Shown piece after piece: positions 1-9,141 of a DNA stretch of 64,000 nt. The DNA is from JANPLN01 sp041736155 (GTDB taxonomy: Bacteria; Bdellovibrionota; Bdellovibrionia; Bdellovibrionales; JAGQZY01): positions 124,001 through 188,000 of the forward strand of contig JBGSUL010000032.1 in the NCBI GenBank assembly GCA_041736155.1, read 5' to 3'. The translations under genes and the position numbers were made by a program. Below the pieces are notes generated by a model. The model saw only the letters and a program-made list of their open reading frames with translations. It did not search any database and was not told the origin of the DNA. How positions within the stretch are numbered: position 1 is the first letter of the stretch; the number at the start of each line of letters is the position of its first letter.

Positions 1-615
1 ATAACGCAAAGTAGTTTCGGCGTGAGGAAAAGTGGAAATTGCCAGAGTGGGAAGCAGTTTTTTTTGAGTCTCTGCAGAGAAATATTTTTCAAAAATCGCG
101 GTGTCACCGAGGGAAAAGTATGTTTTTTCACTGAGCAGTTTTTCCACCTGCACAAGATCTAAGAGCGACGGTTCTAGCACGGGGCGCAGTTTTGGTGAGG
201 AAGGCGAGGTCGTAGGATGGACCTCCTGGCGGTAGATGGCGGCAAAAACTTTATTTTTCTGAGCATCCACCAGAACCAAACGCAAAGGTTCCGTCGGCAG
301 AGCCTGTGCATTGAGGGCAATGGCCAAGGTGTCGTCTACATCAATCACAGGAATATGATGGGCCTGCGCCAAGGTGCGCACCACACTCAAGCCCACGCGC
401 AATCCCGTAAAACTGCCGGGTCCATGAGTGCAAATCAAACTGTTGATTTGCGAGAATTGCTTTTGCGTTTTCGCAAAGACAGCGGAAAGAACACCAGTGA
501 TCACTTCGCTGTGCGAAGACTGCTTCTGCCATGTTTCTGAAGCAATCACCTTGTGCCCCTCGGCCAGAGCCAAGGAGCCCTGGAGGGAGCTGGTAGACAA
601 GGATAATGTCAACAC
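1..615 (-). CDS. tsaB: TsaB, tRNA t6A modification subunit (3' end cut by window)
   Basis: Reading from a GTG at 615, the frame is open for 205 codons to the window edge. It begins MLTLSLSTSSLQGSLALAEG and contains THGPGSFTGLRVGLS, the hallmark of TsaB, the inactive kinase-like paralogue that scaffolds TsaD in synthesis of N6-threonylcarbamoyladenosine at tRNA position 37. Family members are about 220-230 residues, so only the last few dozen are missing. The start lies 3 bp after the rseP stop, so it is probably translated by coupling at the end of the rpsB-rseP operon. No ATG fits, so the GTG start is inferred from the spacing and the N-terminal match. Confidence 0.9.
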   Translation of the reverse strand, partial: MLTLSLSTSSLQGSLALAEGHKVIASETWQKQSSHSEVITGVLSAVFAKTQKQFSQINSLICTHGPGSFTGLRVGLSVVRTLAQAHHIPVIDVDDTLAIALNAQALPTEPLRLVLVDAQKNKVFAAIYRQEVHPTTSPSSPKLRPVLEPSLLDLVQVEKLLSEKTYFSLGDTAIFEKYFSAETQKKLLPTLAISTFPHAETTLRY

Positions 616-618
616 GGT

Positions 619-2301
619 CTAAGACCCAAAAAGACGAGAGACATCATTAAAGAGCGAAAAGGCCAAGAGTGAGAGCAAAAGGAACATACCGATTTGCTGT
701 GCAACTTCGAGTTTGCGCAGACTGATCGGCGCGCCTCGAATTCCTTCGATGGAGAAGAGCACAATGTGGCCCCCGTCGAGAACGGGAATGGGTAATAAAT
801 TGAGAACAAAAAGATTGAGCGAGATAATGGCCATAATACGTAAAAAAGCATCAAGCCCCATTTGCCAGCTTTTTTGCGCCATCTGCCCAATGGAAATAAA
901 ACCTCCGAGATTTTTTGCGGAAACTTTATTGCGTGCTAGAAGTACAAAACTCATGACCGTAGCGTGAGTCCATTGCCATGTTTTTGCAGCGGCCCAGGCA
1001 AAAGATCCCAAAAAAGTCGGCGCACGCCACGTCATATACTCCACATAGATGGACTTGAGTGGACGTACTCCGATGGTGAAACGTTTATCCACTTCACCCA
1101 TGTCGGATTTCATCTCCGTCATTTGCGGAGCGACGTCGACATTTAAAACTTTTCCTTGGCGACGCAACGTAATTTTAAGAGGAGGATTGCCTTCTTTAAA
1201 ACCACTCACCACCGCGACGATATCTTGAAAACTATGGATGGGAGTGTCGTTAATACTTAAAATTTGATCGTTCACTAATAGGCCCGCTTTGGCTGCAGGA
1301 GTGTCTGGGCTCACATCGCCGATAAAAGTTTCAGGCTTCTCATAACCTAACTTTATGGCACGATCAGGAAGAGGCTGCTTTTCCAAATCCCATTCAATTT
1401 TGACCGGTTTTGCTTTAGCTCCAGCTTCTGTGCCATAGCGGTCGATATGAAAAACAATTTTCTTTTCAGGCTGTGAACCTTCGCTCAGCAATACATCGCT
1501 GATGCTGCGAAAGGTATTCACTTTCACTTCATTGATTTTTGTAATTTGATCGCCTGTTTGAAAACCTAATTGACCAAAAAGAGATTGCGGGTCGGAAATG
1601 CCAATCACCGATGCATCGGCAGTAAAGTCAAAACCTGAGATTTGTCCTTCTTCTTCCCCTTGTTTAAAAATATTTTTGCTGGGGCCGGCGGTCGGTGTGG
1701 CGACGATGGTCATGGGCTCTTCGTGGGTTTCTCTCAAGACCACAAAACGCAGGTCCGAGTTTGCATGAGTGGCGATAGCTTCTTCCACATCTTCCCAGCG
1801 TGCCACTTTTTGATCATCGATACTGAGGATACGGTCTCCCGAGCGAAACTCGGCCTTATAAGCGTCACTGTTTTCAGCGAGGTCACCAAGCTTTGGAGCA
1901 ATCACTTGCTCGCCGACAAGGCTAATAATCCAAAAGAGAAAGAATGCTAAAAAGAGATTCATCAGCGGGCCAGCAAGAGCAATCGAAATTCTTTGCCAAA
2001 TCGGTTTATGAAGAAACGAACGTGGTTTCATTTCATCCGGCACAACACCCGAGAGATCATCGCCGTACATTTTGACATATCCACCAAAAGGGATGGCAGA
2101 AATGCAGTAGGTGGTTTCTCCACGGACTTTCTTCCAAATTTTTGGGCCAAAACCAAGGCTGAAAGTTTCCACTTTGACGTTAAAATATTTAGCGACCAGA
2201 AAGTGGCCGAGTTCGTGAATAAAAATCAACACACCAAGAAGAACGATCATGGGGACGATGAATGACAAACCTTGAGTAATAAAATGAATGAGTGTTTCCA
2301 T
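619..2301 (-). CDS. rseP: RseP-type site-2 zinc metalloprotease
   Basis: A 560-residue intramembrane protease of the M50 family, known for cutting transmembrane anti-sigma factors and signal-peptide remnants in the inner membrane. The zinc motif HELGH is at about residues 29-33 in the first membrane helix. The third ligand lies in LDGGH near residue 508, followed by the last membrane helix. Between them are two PDZ-like domains, the second near VSPDTPAAKAGLLVNDQIL. E. coli RseP is about 450 residues; the extra length is in the periplasmic PDZ region. It lies between cdsA and tsaB, as in many bacteria, but dxr, which often precedes it, is absent. Confidence 0.95.
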   Translation of the reverse strand: METLIHFITQGLSFIVPMIVLLGVLIFIHELGHFLVAKYFNVKVETFSLGFGPKIWKKVRGETTYCISAIPFGGYVKMYGDDLSGVVPDEMKPRSFLHKPIWQRISIALAGPLMNLFLAFFLFWIISLVGEQVIAPKLGDLAENSDAYKAEFRSGDRILSIDDQKVARWEDVEEAIATHANSDLRFVVLRETHEEPMTIVATPTAGPSKNIFKQGEEEGQISGFDFTADASVIGISDPQSLFGQLGFQTGDQITKINEVKVNTFRSISDVLLSEGSQPEKKIVFHIDRYGTEAGAKAKPVKIEWDLEKQPLPDRAIKLGYEKPETFIGDVSPDTPAAKAGLLVNDQILSINDTPIHSFQDIVAVVSGFKEGNPPLKITLRRQGKVLNVDVAPQMTEMKSDMGEVDKRFTIGVRPLKSIYVEYMTWRAPTFLGSFAWAAAKTWQWTHATVMSFVLLARNKVSAKNLGGFISIGQMAQKSWQMGLDAFLRIMAIISLNLFVLNLLPIPVLDGGHIVLFSIEGIRGAPISLRKLEVAQQIGMFLLLSLLAFSLFNDVSRLFGS

Positions 2302-2390
2302 TTTTGTATTCTAGTTTTTGTCTCTCAAATAGGAAAGAAGAAAAGAAAAAACGCGGGGAGAACCAGACGTAGTCAGCACCTACATGGAGA

Positions 2391-3194
2391 TCACGAAAAA
2401 TAACGAGCTAAGTCAAATATGGCACAGAAGAAATAGAGGACGGCGGAGCCAAAATAGACGCCATCGAGTCGGTCCAAAATGCCACCATGTCCAGGCATCA
2501 GTGAACCAGAATCTTTTTTTCCAGCGGCGCGTTTGATTGTGGACTCAAAAAAATCACCGAATTGCGCAAAGGCGCCGATGCACAGGCAGATGAAGGCACC
2601 AAAGCCCAGTGAGAGGGTAGAGAATTGCAATAGGAAGGCGCCACCGCAAAGCACGGAACCCAAGAGGCCGCCGAGACTTCCCGAGAGAGTTTTGTTGGGG
2701 GAAATCACCGGAAAGATTTTTTTTCCACCAAAGGTTAAGCCAGTAGAAAACGCAAAGATGTCGCCAAAAAATACGGTGACCAATAAAAATAAAAGAAGAT
2801 GCCAGCCAAACTGATAAAGCAGAGTGAGTGCGAGCGCTGGCAAAAGGCCGGTGTATAGCAAACCCAACGTCATCCACTGAATGGTAGATAAAATATTTTT
2901 GGGTTCGCTCCGCGATGAAAAACAAATGGCGACGGAGCAAATAAGAACAAAAGACATCATCAGAAGAGGGAGAGTCACTTCTGGAAAATAGATATGGATG
3001 TTGATGATAAAAGCCGTCAACGCCAGATATACTATAGAGGACGGTGAGAAGGGCTGAAACAGTGCTGAATATTCGTAAGCGGCAAAAAGAGCCAGGCCCA
3101 TGCTTAAATACAGAAGACCGGTATCGCCGAAAAAATAAAGTGTTCCTAAAAGGATTCCGAGAGCAGAAAAACCGGAGATCCACCGAGCCATCAT
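2391..3194 (-). CDS. cdsA: Phosphatidate cytidylyltransferase CdsA
   Basis: A polytopic inner-membrane enzyme of 267 residues that makes CDP-diacylglycerol from CTP and phosphatidic acid, the precursor of all phospholipids. The family signature is clear near the C-terminus: KRAAGKKDSGSLMPGHGGIL then DRLDG, which carries the metal-binding aspartates. SPNKTLSGSLGGLLGS is a second conserved block. Several hydrophobic helices cover the N-terminal half. Its ATG overlaps the uppS stop by 4 bases (ATGA), so the two are translationally coupled. Confidence 0.95.
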   Translation of the reverse strand: MMARWISGFSALGILLGTLYFFGDTGLLYLSMGLALFAAYEYSALFQPFSPSSIVYLALTAFIINIHIYFPEVTLPLLMMSFVLICSVAICFSSRSEPKNILSTIQWMTLGLLYTGLLPALALTLLYQFGWHLLLFLLVTVFFGDIFAFSTGLTFGGKKIFPVISPNKTLSGSLGGLLGSVLCGGAFLLQFSTLSLGFGAFICLCIGAFAQFGDFFESTIKRAAGKKDSGSLMPGHGGILDRLDGVYFGSAVLYFFCAIFDLARYFS

Positions 3195-3940
3195 AAGCTG
3201 AGCGTGTCTTCTTGCAGCTGCAGGGTGGTTTTCCCAAAGCGTCGTTCGCGGGTCTGGAAATGTTGAAGTGCGAGGTGTAAGTCTTCGGCGGTAAAATCAG
3301 GCCAGAGTGTAGAAGTGATGTAGATTTCGCTGTAGACAGATTGCCATGTTAAAAAATTAGAAAGACGCATTTCCCCACTGGTGCGAATAATTAAATCTGG
3401 ATCTGGTGTGGGGTAGGTTTGTAAAAGCGTAGAAAAAAGCTCAGGCGTTAAATCTTGCGGTTGATATTTTCCTTCGCGGACAAGCTGGGCAAAGTTTTGT
3501 GCGGCTTCGACGATTTCTTGTCGCCCGCCGTAGCTGAGAGCAAATTTTAACCGCATACCAGTGTTGTTGCGCGTGGCATGAATGGTCTTACTGATTTCTT
3601 CTTGGGCAAAGCGCGGGAGACGATCGATTTGTCCAATGCATTCAAAATGAATATTATTCTTAATAAGCGTCGCTCTCTCCCGGGCCAAGTATTTGGCGAG
3701 GAGTTTCATAAGAAAGGTAACTTCTTGTTCGGGTCGAGACCAATTTTCCATACTAAAGGTATAGAGAGTGAGATGCTCAAGCCCTAAGCGCGAGCACTCC
3801 TCGATGATATTTCTAGCCACTCGTGTACCCTTAAAGTGACCAAAAAATCGGTTCTTCCCTCGTCTCTCTGCCCAGCGGCCATTACCATCCATAATAATAG
3901 CGAGATGGCGAGGCAGAGCGGATGGTCCGCTTCTCATCAT
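3191..3940 (-). CDS. uppS: Undecaprenyl diphosphate synthase UppS
   Basis: A cis-prenyltransferase of 249 residues that extends farnesyl diphosphate with isopentenyl diphosphate to the C55 lipid carrier for peptidoglycan. The N-terminal motif IIMDGNGRWAERRG contains the catalytic Asp, and the RTSGEMRLSNFLTWQSVYSE region is the usual C-terminal active-site block. It overlaps frr upstream and cdsA downstream by ATGA junctions. Its substrate would come from the ispA product encoded at 46908. Confidence 0.96.
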   Translation of the reverse strand: MMRSGPSALPRHLAIIMDGNGRWAERRGKNRFFGHFKGTRVARNIIEECSRLGLEHLTLYTFSMENWSRPEQEVTFLMKLLAKYLARERATLIKNNIHFECIGQIDRLPRFAQEEISKTIHATRNNTGMRLKFALSYGGRQEIVEAAQNFAQLVREGKYQPQDLTPELFSTLLQTYPTPDPDLIIRTSGEMRLSNFLTWQSVYSEIYITSTLWPDFTAEDLHLALQHFQTRERRFGKTTLQLQEDTLSL

Positions 3941-4500
3941 ATGGTCATGATTTCTTTTTCTTTATCAGCAGAAAGTTTATCAACGTCCGCTGTGTATTTA
4001 TCTGTGACCTTCTGAATTTCATCGAGATACTGTTTGTTTTGATCTTCCGAAATCGCCTTGTCTTTGAGAGCTATCTTAAGCTCTTCATTGGCATCACGGC
4101 GGGCCATGCGAACAGCAACTTTTGCATCTTCCACAGCTTTTTTAGTCTGCTTCACAAGGTCTTTGCGGCGATCTTCGGTTAAATCTGGAAGACGGAGGCG
4201 AATGGCTTTTCCATCATTGATAGGCGCCATGCCGACATCACTTTTTACTATCGCATTTTCAATAGCTTTTAAGACGGAAGCTTCCCAAGGGGTGATCAAA
4301 AAACTGCGAGCATCAGGACATGTCACAGAAGCCACTTGGTTCAGTGGTGTGGGGTTCCCGTAATAATCGACGCGCACGGAATCGAGCATTGTGATTTGCG
4401 CGCGCCCTGTGCGAATTTTTTTAAATTCATTGCCGAGGGCCGCTATCGCGGTTTTCATTTTGGTTTCAGTATTTTTTTTAAGATCGTTGACGTTTATCAT
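3937..4500 (-). CDS. frr: Ribosome recycling factor
   Basis: 187 residues, the usual family length of about 185. RRF works with EF-G to split post-termination ribosomes. The N-terminal helix region and the KIRTGRAQ motif, followed by the YYGNPTPLNQVASV block, are diagnostic. Coiled-coil helices make up the C-terminal half. It follows pyrH after a 72-base gap containing a small hairpin (AGCTC GCAA GAGCT) and is coupled to uppS by a 4-base overlap. Confidence 0.97.
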   Translation of the reverse strand: MINVNDLKKNTETKMKTAIAALGNEFKKIRTGRAQITMLDSVRVDYYGNPTPLNQVASVTCPDARSFLITPWEASVLKAIENAIVKSDVGMAPINDGKAIRLRLPDLTEDRRKDLVKQTKKAVEDAKVAVRMARRDANEELKIALKDKAISEDQNKQYLDEIQKVTDKYTADVDKLSADKEKEIMTI

Positions 4501-4572
4501 ATTGAACTCCTTGTCTAGCTCTTGCGAGCTTTTTTGGCGTTAATTTTTGCGCCAGCCTTCGCTTCGGCCTTA

Positions 4573-5289
4573 TTAAGAGTTAATCAAAGTACCAATCGCC
4601 TCACCTTTAAGGACTCGTAATAAGTTTCCTTTTTCCATGAGCTTAAATGTAACGATAGGAAGTTTATTGTCCATACACAAGCTCAAAGCGGTGGAATCCA
4701 TCACTTTAAGGCCCTTGTTCAGAGCTTCGCGGTGAGTGAGGGTTGTGTACTTAATGGCATCGGCAAATTTTTTGGGATCTTTGTCGTAAGTTCCATCGAC
4801 GGTCGTTGCTTTTAATAAAACTTCCGCGTCGATTTCCATACCACGAAGAGCTGCTGCTGTATCCGTTGTAAAATACGGATTGCCCGTTCCAGAAGCAAAA
4901 ATCACCGTGCGTCCCTTTTCTAAGTGACGTACGGCACGGCGACGAATGTAAGGCTCAGCAATTTGCGCCATTTCAATGGCGGAGAGAACACGCGTCTGCA
5001 TGTCTTCTTTTTCCATAGCATCCTGAAGAGCGAGGGCATTGATACAGGTGGCGAGCATACCCATGTAATCCGAGCTCGCACGGTCCATACCATTGGCAGA
5101 GGCGGCAATCCCACGAAAAATATTTCCGCCACCGATGACGATACCGATTTGCACACCTAGGGAGTAAACTTCCTTAATGTCGCGAGCAATTTGTTGAATA
5201 GTATCTGTGCTGATACCAAAACCCTGTGGGCCAGCCAAAGCTTCCCCACTGAGTTTCAGTAGAATTCTTTTATATTTTAATGACGCCAC
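4573..5289 (-). CDS. pyrH: UMP kinase PyrH
   Basis: 238 residues, typical for the bacterial hexameric UMP kinase that phosphorylates UMP to UDP for RNA, DNA and sugar-nucleotide synthesis. The start RILLKLSGEALAG carries the phosphate-binding lysine and glycine loop, and VIGGGNIFRG and FASGTGNPYFTTDTAAALR are the other family signatures. It lies 9 bases after tsf in the standard rpsB-tsf-pyrH-frr order. Confidence 0.97.
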   Translation of the reverse strand: MASLKYKRILLKLSGEALAGPQGFGISTDTIQQIARDIKEVYSLGVQIGIVIGGGNIFRGIAASANGMDRASSDYMGMLATCINALALQDAMEKEDMQTRVLSAIEMAQIAEPYIRRRAVRHLEKGRTVIFASGTGNPYFTTDTAAALRGMEIDAEVLLKATTVDGTYDKDPKKFADAIKYTTLTHREALNKGLKVMDSTALSLCMDNKLPIVTFKLMEKGNLLRVLKGEAIGTLINS

Positions 5290-5298
5290 GGTCGCCTT

Positions 5299-5949
5299 CT
5301 ACTGTTTAAGTTGCGCAGCAACTTCGTCAGCAAAATTAGATTGATCCTTCTCGATACCTTCACCCAGTTCATAACGAGCAAAACGACGGATCACAATGTT
5401 TTCACCAATTCGCGCGATCGTAGTTTGTAAATGATCGGCCATAGTGATGTCCGGGTTTTTTACGTATTTTTGGCTGAGTAAACAGCTTTCAGCGAGCCAC
5501 TTTTTAATTTGGCCATCGACAATCTTATCAACCATTTCGGGCTTTTTGCCGGCCTCAAGATTTGTTGCGCGCAGAACTCCGCGCTCTTTTTCAATCTTAT
5601 CAGCAGGAATTTCAGCTTCCGAAACAGCGAGAGGATTAGCCGCAGCGATGTGCATGGCTACGTCTTGGGCGAATTGTTTAAATTCTTCGTTACGAGCAAC
5701 GAAATCAGTCTCTGAGTTGATTTCTACGAGAACACCAATCCGGCCTTCGCCGTGAATGTAAGAATAAACCAAACCTTCAGCAGCCACACGTCCGGCTTTT
5801 TTTGCCGCTTTGCTGAGACCTTTTTGACGGAGCCAATCGATGGCTTTGTCAAAGTCCCCTGAGTTTTCCTCAAGGGCTTTTTTACAATCAAGCATACCCG
5901 CGCTGGTACGATCACGCAGTTCTTTTACCATTTGAGCAGAAATAGACAT
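5299..5949 (-). CDS. tsf: Elongation factor Ts (short form)
   Basis: EF-Ts, the nucleotide exchange factor of EF-Tu. The N-terminal UBA-like module VKELRDRTSAGMLDCKKALE and the exchange motif ETDFVARNEEF are both present. At 216 residues it lacks much of the second core subdomain of the 283-residue E. coli protein and resembles the compact forms of other phyla. It lies 11 bases after rpsB, with which it is presumably co-transcribed. Confidence 0.96.
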   Translation of the reverse strand: MSISAQMVKELRDRTSAGMLDCKKALEENSGDFDKAIDWLRQKGLSKAAKKAGRVAAEGLVYSYIHGEGRIGVLVEINSETDFVARNEEFKQFAQDVAMHIAAANPLAVSEAEIPADKIEKERGVLRATNLEAGKKPEMVDKIVDGQIKKWLAESCLLSQKYVKNPDITMADHLQTTIARIGENIVIRRFARYELGEGIEKDQSNFADEVAAQLKQ

Positions 5950-5960
5950 AGACGACTCCC

Positions 5961-6932
5961 TTAGCTTTCGGTGCTTTCAGTGGTGGTTTCTTCAGTTGCT
6001 GGGGTCGCTGTTGTCGAAATTTCTTGTTCAACTTCTGCCAAGATTTCGATGTCGTCAGCAGTACCAGCAGCCACGAGTTTACGTCCTTTAGACGCCTTAA
6101 CCACGTTAGGACCAGCAGGTTTCGCAACCACAGGAGCAGGAGCATCTCTCTTACCACCAGGACGTTTGTTATTTCTTGGAGCAGGAGCGGCTTCTTTTTG
6201 TTCTTTTTCCACATCCGATTGTTTATCGGTGCGTGTGCGGAGAACTTGTTCGAATTTCTTTGCGCCGGCAATGTAAGCCTCGGCAATCATCTCACTGAAA
6301 AGTTTGATGGAGCGGATGGCGTCATCGTTGGCAGGAATTGGATAATCAATCATGTTAGGATCTGAGTTGGTGTCACAAAGACCGACCACTTTGATACCTA
6401 ATTTTTTAGCTTCAAGAACCGCGATGTGTTCTTTGTTGATATCGACAACAAAAAGCATTCCAGCGGGTTCTTTCATTTCACGAATACCTTCGAGGTAATC
6501 GTTCAGTTTCATGTATTCTTTTTCCATGCTCGAACGTTCTTTTTTCGAGAAGAAATCAAGCTCGCCTTTTTCGCGCATTTGATCGATTTTGCGAAGACGA
6601 TCGATACTTTGTTTAATAGTTACAAAGTTGGTCAAAGTTCCACCGAGCCAACGTTTAGTCACATAGTATTGACCACAACGATTTGCTGCGGATTGGATGG
6701 TTTCTTCGGCTTGTTTTTTTGTTCCGACAAAAATAAGGCGTTGGCCATCGGCTGCCATATTTTCTACGAATTGCATCGCCTCTTTCGCTTTCGCGAGCGT
6801 TTTTTGCAAATCGATGATGTGAATACCACCACGAGATGTGTAAACGAAAGGCTTCATTTTTGGATTCCATCGTTCTTTTTGATGGCCGAAGTGGACGCCA
6901 GCATCAAGCATGGCTTTCATATTGAGACTCAT
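5961..6932 (-). CDS. rpsB: Ribosomal protein S2 with charged C-terminal tail
   Basis: 30S protein S2 of 323 residues. The core matches the family: MLDAGVHFGHQKERWNPKM at the start, FVGTKKQAEETIQ, RWLGGTLTNF and the VGLCDTNSDPNMIDYPIPAN block. After about residue 235 there is a tail of some 85 residues that is first Lys/Pro/Ala-rich and then Glu/Thr-rich, absent from the 241-residue E. coli protein. It is the first gene of the translation operon and is preceded by a long structured leader. Confidence 0.97.
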   Translation of the reverse strand: MSLNMKAMLDAGVHFGHQKERWNPKMKPFVYTSRGGIHIIDLQKTLAKAKEAMQFVENMAADGQRLIFVGTKKQAEETIQSAANRCGQYYVTKRWLGGTLTNFVTIKQSIDRLRKIDQMREKGELDFFSKKERSSMEKEYMKLNDYLEGIREMKEPAGMLFVVDINKEHIAVLEAKKLGIKVVGLCDTNSDPNMIDYPIPANDDAIRSIKLFSEMIAEAYIAGAKKFEQVLRTRTDKQSDVEKEQKEAAPAPRNNKRPGGKRDAPAPVVAKPAGPNVVKASKGRKLVAAGTADDIEILAEVEQEISTTATPATEETTTESTES

Positions 6933-6954
6933 AATGTTCCTCCTAGCTAGTTGT

Positions 6955-7066
6955 TACCACCTTTTCGGATAACCTAGGCCATAAAAGCCTGGGCACCAGC
7001 GGAGTCCGAAAAGTGAGTTATAGTTCACCCTAATAAAATAAAAAGGCGTGAACAGTGGGTATCATA
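6955..7066 (-). promoter_or_regulatory. rpsB leader with nested hairpins and a likely -10 box
   Basis: On the minus strand a TATGAT hexamer (7061-7066) could be the -10 box, with no convincing -35 at the right spacing. Downstream are two nested stems. The outer one pairs 6961-6969 with 7005-7013 (9 perfect pairs, CTTTTCGGA). The inner one pairs 6973-6979 with 6986-6992 through a CCTAGGC-type stem with one G-U. Such a structure before rpsB suggests S2 autoregulation, as known for rpsB leaders in other proteobacteria. The pairing is seen directly; the regulatory role is inferred. Confidence 0.5.
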
Positions 7067-7125
7067 AATGCCTAAAAAACGACAAGAAAATAGGACAAGA
7101 AAAGATAAGACAAGGCATCTAGACG

Positions 7126-8211
7126 CTACGAGTCTAATTGCAGATCGGACTCTAAAACTTGCGGCATGGCAGCCAAGGTTAAGGACAGGAGATCTCCCTC
7201 AAGCCCACAGCCATTGGTAAAACCACGCCCGCCAATGTGCAAACCGGCGACTTTTGGAAAGCCGTCGTTTTCCAAAAGTTGAGTATTCACAGCACCATAG
7301 GACTCAGGAGCGATAAGGATGTTTTCTTTTTGAATGTCGTCAAAGAAAAGCGGAAACATGCGTTTGATCTGCTTTTTCATTTCACGAAGCGTGGCGCCCA
7401 GGAGTTCGCTGTCGGCAGCGATTTCGGGTCCCACTAAACAAAGCCACTGCGATGTTTGCACATCATTTTCCATGGCAAAGCGTCCCACCGTGGGGACTTC
7501 TTTGGACCCATAAAGCATATGGATGGCCGTACTTTCGGTGACCACATGGGTGTGTTGGTAAACCAAATTGACCGCGGTCCACATCTGGGTTTTGGAAAGC
7601 TTAGGAACCAAAGTTTTAGGTAAGGTACTTTGTGTTTTGAGAAGCAGCTTCGAAAGTTTCAGGGGGGAATCAAAAAAGTAAATGTTTTGCGCGCTGAGAG
7701 TCTCGTTGCCATTCACGACGACTTGCGGTTGAGGCGCTAATTCTAAATGAGTTACCGCTGAAAGCGTGCGCACGTCGCCCGCCCACTTCTCGAGGAGAGA
7801 ACGAATGATGGTGGGGAGGGAGAGAGAGGGCGTCCACTGGAGAGCAGGAGTATAGAGCGAATAGATATCAACAGCGTCGTTTTCTGTAGCGCCGAAACCG
7901 AGGAAAGGTTGCACTTGTCCGTTTTGGAAAGTGAGGGGGCCGACTTCGTTGGCCGTAAAACCTAAATCAGCGAGTTCGGTGCGCAATCGTTCGATGATGA
8001 GATCCATGCGCTCTGAATGGGGCCAAAAGGATAAATGTGACTCAAAAGTCGTTTCGCTATCGTTTTGGCGGAGGCCACGGAAAAGCCCACCGGGGACTTC
8101 ATCCTCAGTGAGAAGCAGTCCTGTTTGTCCCTGTCTTTTTAGCTCAAGAGCTTTTAAACAGGCTTCGATTCCGCTACCAACAATGATGTAATCCCAATGA
8201 TTTTTTGCCAT
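7126..8211 (-). CDS. Rossmann-fold FAD/NAD(P)-binding oxidoreductase-like protein
   Basis: 361 residues. The N-terminus YIIVGSGIEACLKALELKRQ has the beta-alpha-beta dinucleotide-binding glycine pattern, followed by a strand ending in ED (LLLTEDEVPGG), as in FAD-binding amine-oxidase or GDI-like folds. The C-terminus ends in GLHIGGRGFTNGCGLEGDLL, resembling the second flavin contact of such enzymes. No substrate-specific motif was recognised. It follows the CFI-box gene by 12 bases and may share its transcript. TAGAC/GTCTA arms (7120-7124, 7132-7136) flank its stop codon. Confidence 0.7.
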   Translation of the reverse strand: MAKNHWDYIIVGSGIEACLKALELKRQGQTGLLLTEDEVPGGLFRGLRQNDSETTFESHLSFWPHSERMDLIIERLRTELADLGFTANEVGPLTFQNGQVQPFLGFGATENDAVDIYSLYTPALQWTPSLSLPTIIRSLLEKWAGDVRTLSAVTHLELAPQPQVVVNGNETLSAQNIYFFDSPLKLSKLLLKTQSTLPKTLVPKLSKTQMWTAVNLVYQHTHVVTESTAIHMLYGSKEVPTVGRFAMENDVQTSQWLCLVGPEIAADSELLGATLREMKKQIKRMFPLFFDDIQKENILIAPESYGAVNTQLLENDGFPKVAGLHIGGRGFTNGCGLEGDLLSLTLAAMPQVLESDLQLDS

Positions 8212-8223
8212 AGAATCAAAAGA

Positions 8224-9099
8224 TCATATTTCGCGAAGTTTGAAAAGGACTTTCAGACAACGCGCAAGGGGAGGCAGAACCCCACGGAGGATTCGTTTTG
8301 CTGAAGGTTTGTGCTGGAGGCGGTTGGCCAAGCCAGGAGAATAACGGTAGTAGAGGCGCACCAAGTGGCGCCCCAAATAACGCCCAAAAAAAGACGTAGT
8401 TAAAATTTGATTGCGGAATTGGCGCAAAATCACCAGCGTAGGGTCGTTGCGGTCCGCAAAGGCGACGGAAGCGATAAAACAATTGCCGGTTTTGATATTC
8501 GCTTTTTTCAGCAGTGTTTGATAAGCACGCGGATTTTTAGCGTGGCGCACTTTGATTGCCGCTTGTTTAGCGAGGGTGGCAAAAAGATTTGTATACGGAA
8601 GAAGTTCACCAAGTTTTGCGGCACAGGCTTCTTGTTTACTGACGTAATTGGGATGCAGGTCATAGATTTCGATGAGTGTCCACAAGGCGCTGCAAATCAG
8701 AGTCACCTCACGCGGGTGCTCACCAAAAAGCGAGGCGTCGAGTTCTTCAAAACTTTTTTCGTAAACGTATTGAATCACCTTGAGGTATTTTTCGTAACAG
8801 ATGGCAGCGTCGGCATGTTCTTTGCGATCTAAACAAGCGCGGCCTTCTTTAAGCAGAGCAAAACGATTTTGCCATAAATTCTTTTTATAATTTCCCTGAA
8901 TCATTTTTTCAGCTTGCAGAACGCTAGCGTTGGATAAATTTTTGGACATCACCTTAAAACAATTGGTGCAGACTTCATCAAAAGAAGTGGGCACGCCCTC
9001 TTGTTCGAGGCGTAACTTCATTCCCTGATCAATGGGATGAAGAAGAGTGGTTTGGGTTCCACACTGTGGACAACCGGAGGCGGAGATGACGTCAGACAT
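8224..9099 (-). CDS. CFI-box-CTERM domain protein with N-terminal CxxC zinc pairs
   Basis: 291 residues. The N-terminus has CPQCG and, about 30 residues on, VCTNCF, a probable zinc ribbon. The middle is helical (residues 60-190) and may be TPR-like. The C-terminal third begins TGNCFIASVAF and continues with LRQFRNQIL, GRYLGRHLVRLYYRYSPGLA. This is the CFI-box C-terminal module seen in many bacterial proteins of unknown role. There is no signal peptide, so it is probably cytoplasmic. It lies between priA and the FAD protein on the same strand. Confidence 0.7.
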   Translation of the reverse strand: MSDVISASGCPQCGTQTTLLHPIDQGMKLRLEQEGVPTSFDEVCTNCFKVMSKNLSNASVLQAEKMIQGNYKKNLWQNRFALLKEGRACLDRKEHADAAICYEKYLKVIQYVYEKSFEELDASLFGEHPREVTLICSALWTLIEIYDLHPNYVSKQEACAAKLGELLPYTNLFATLAKQAAIKVRHAKNPRAYQTLLKKANIKTGNCFIASVAFADRNDPTLVILRQFRNQILTTSFFGRYLGRHLVRLYYRYSPGLANRLQHKPSAKRILRGVLPPLARCLKVLFKLREI

Positions 9100-9141
9100 A
9101 GATTTTATGATAGGAGGCGAAGCTGTGTTTTGTCTATCCGT

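Noticed and set aside
8216..8482. Pro/Phe-rich 88-codon frame inside the CFI-box gene
   Set aside because: Same-strand shadow of a well-supported gene.
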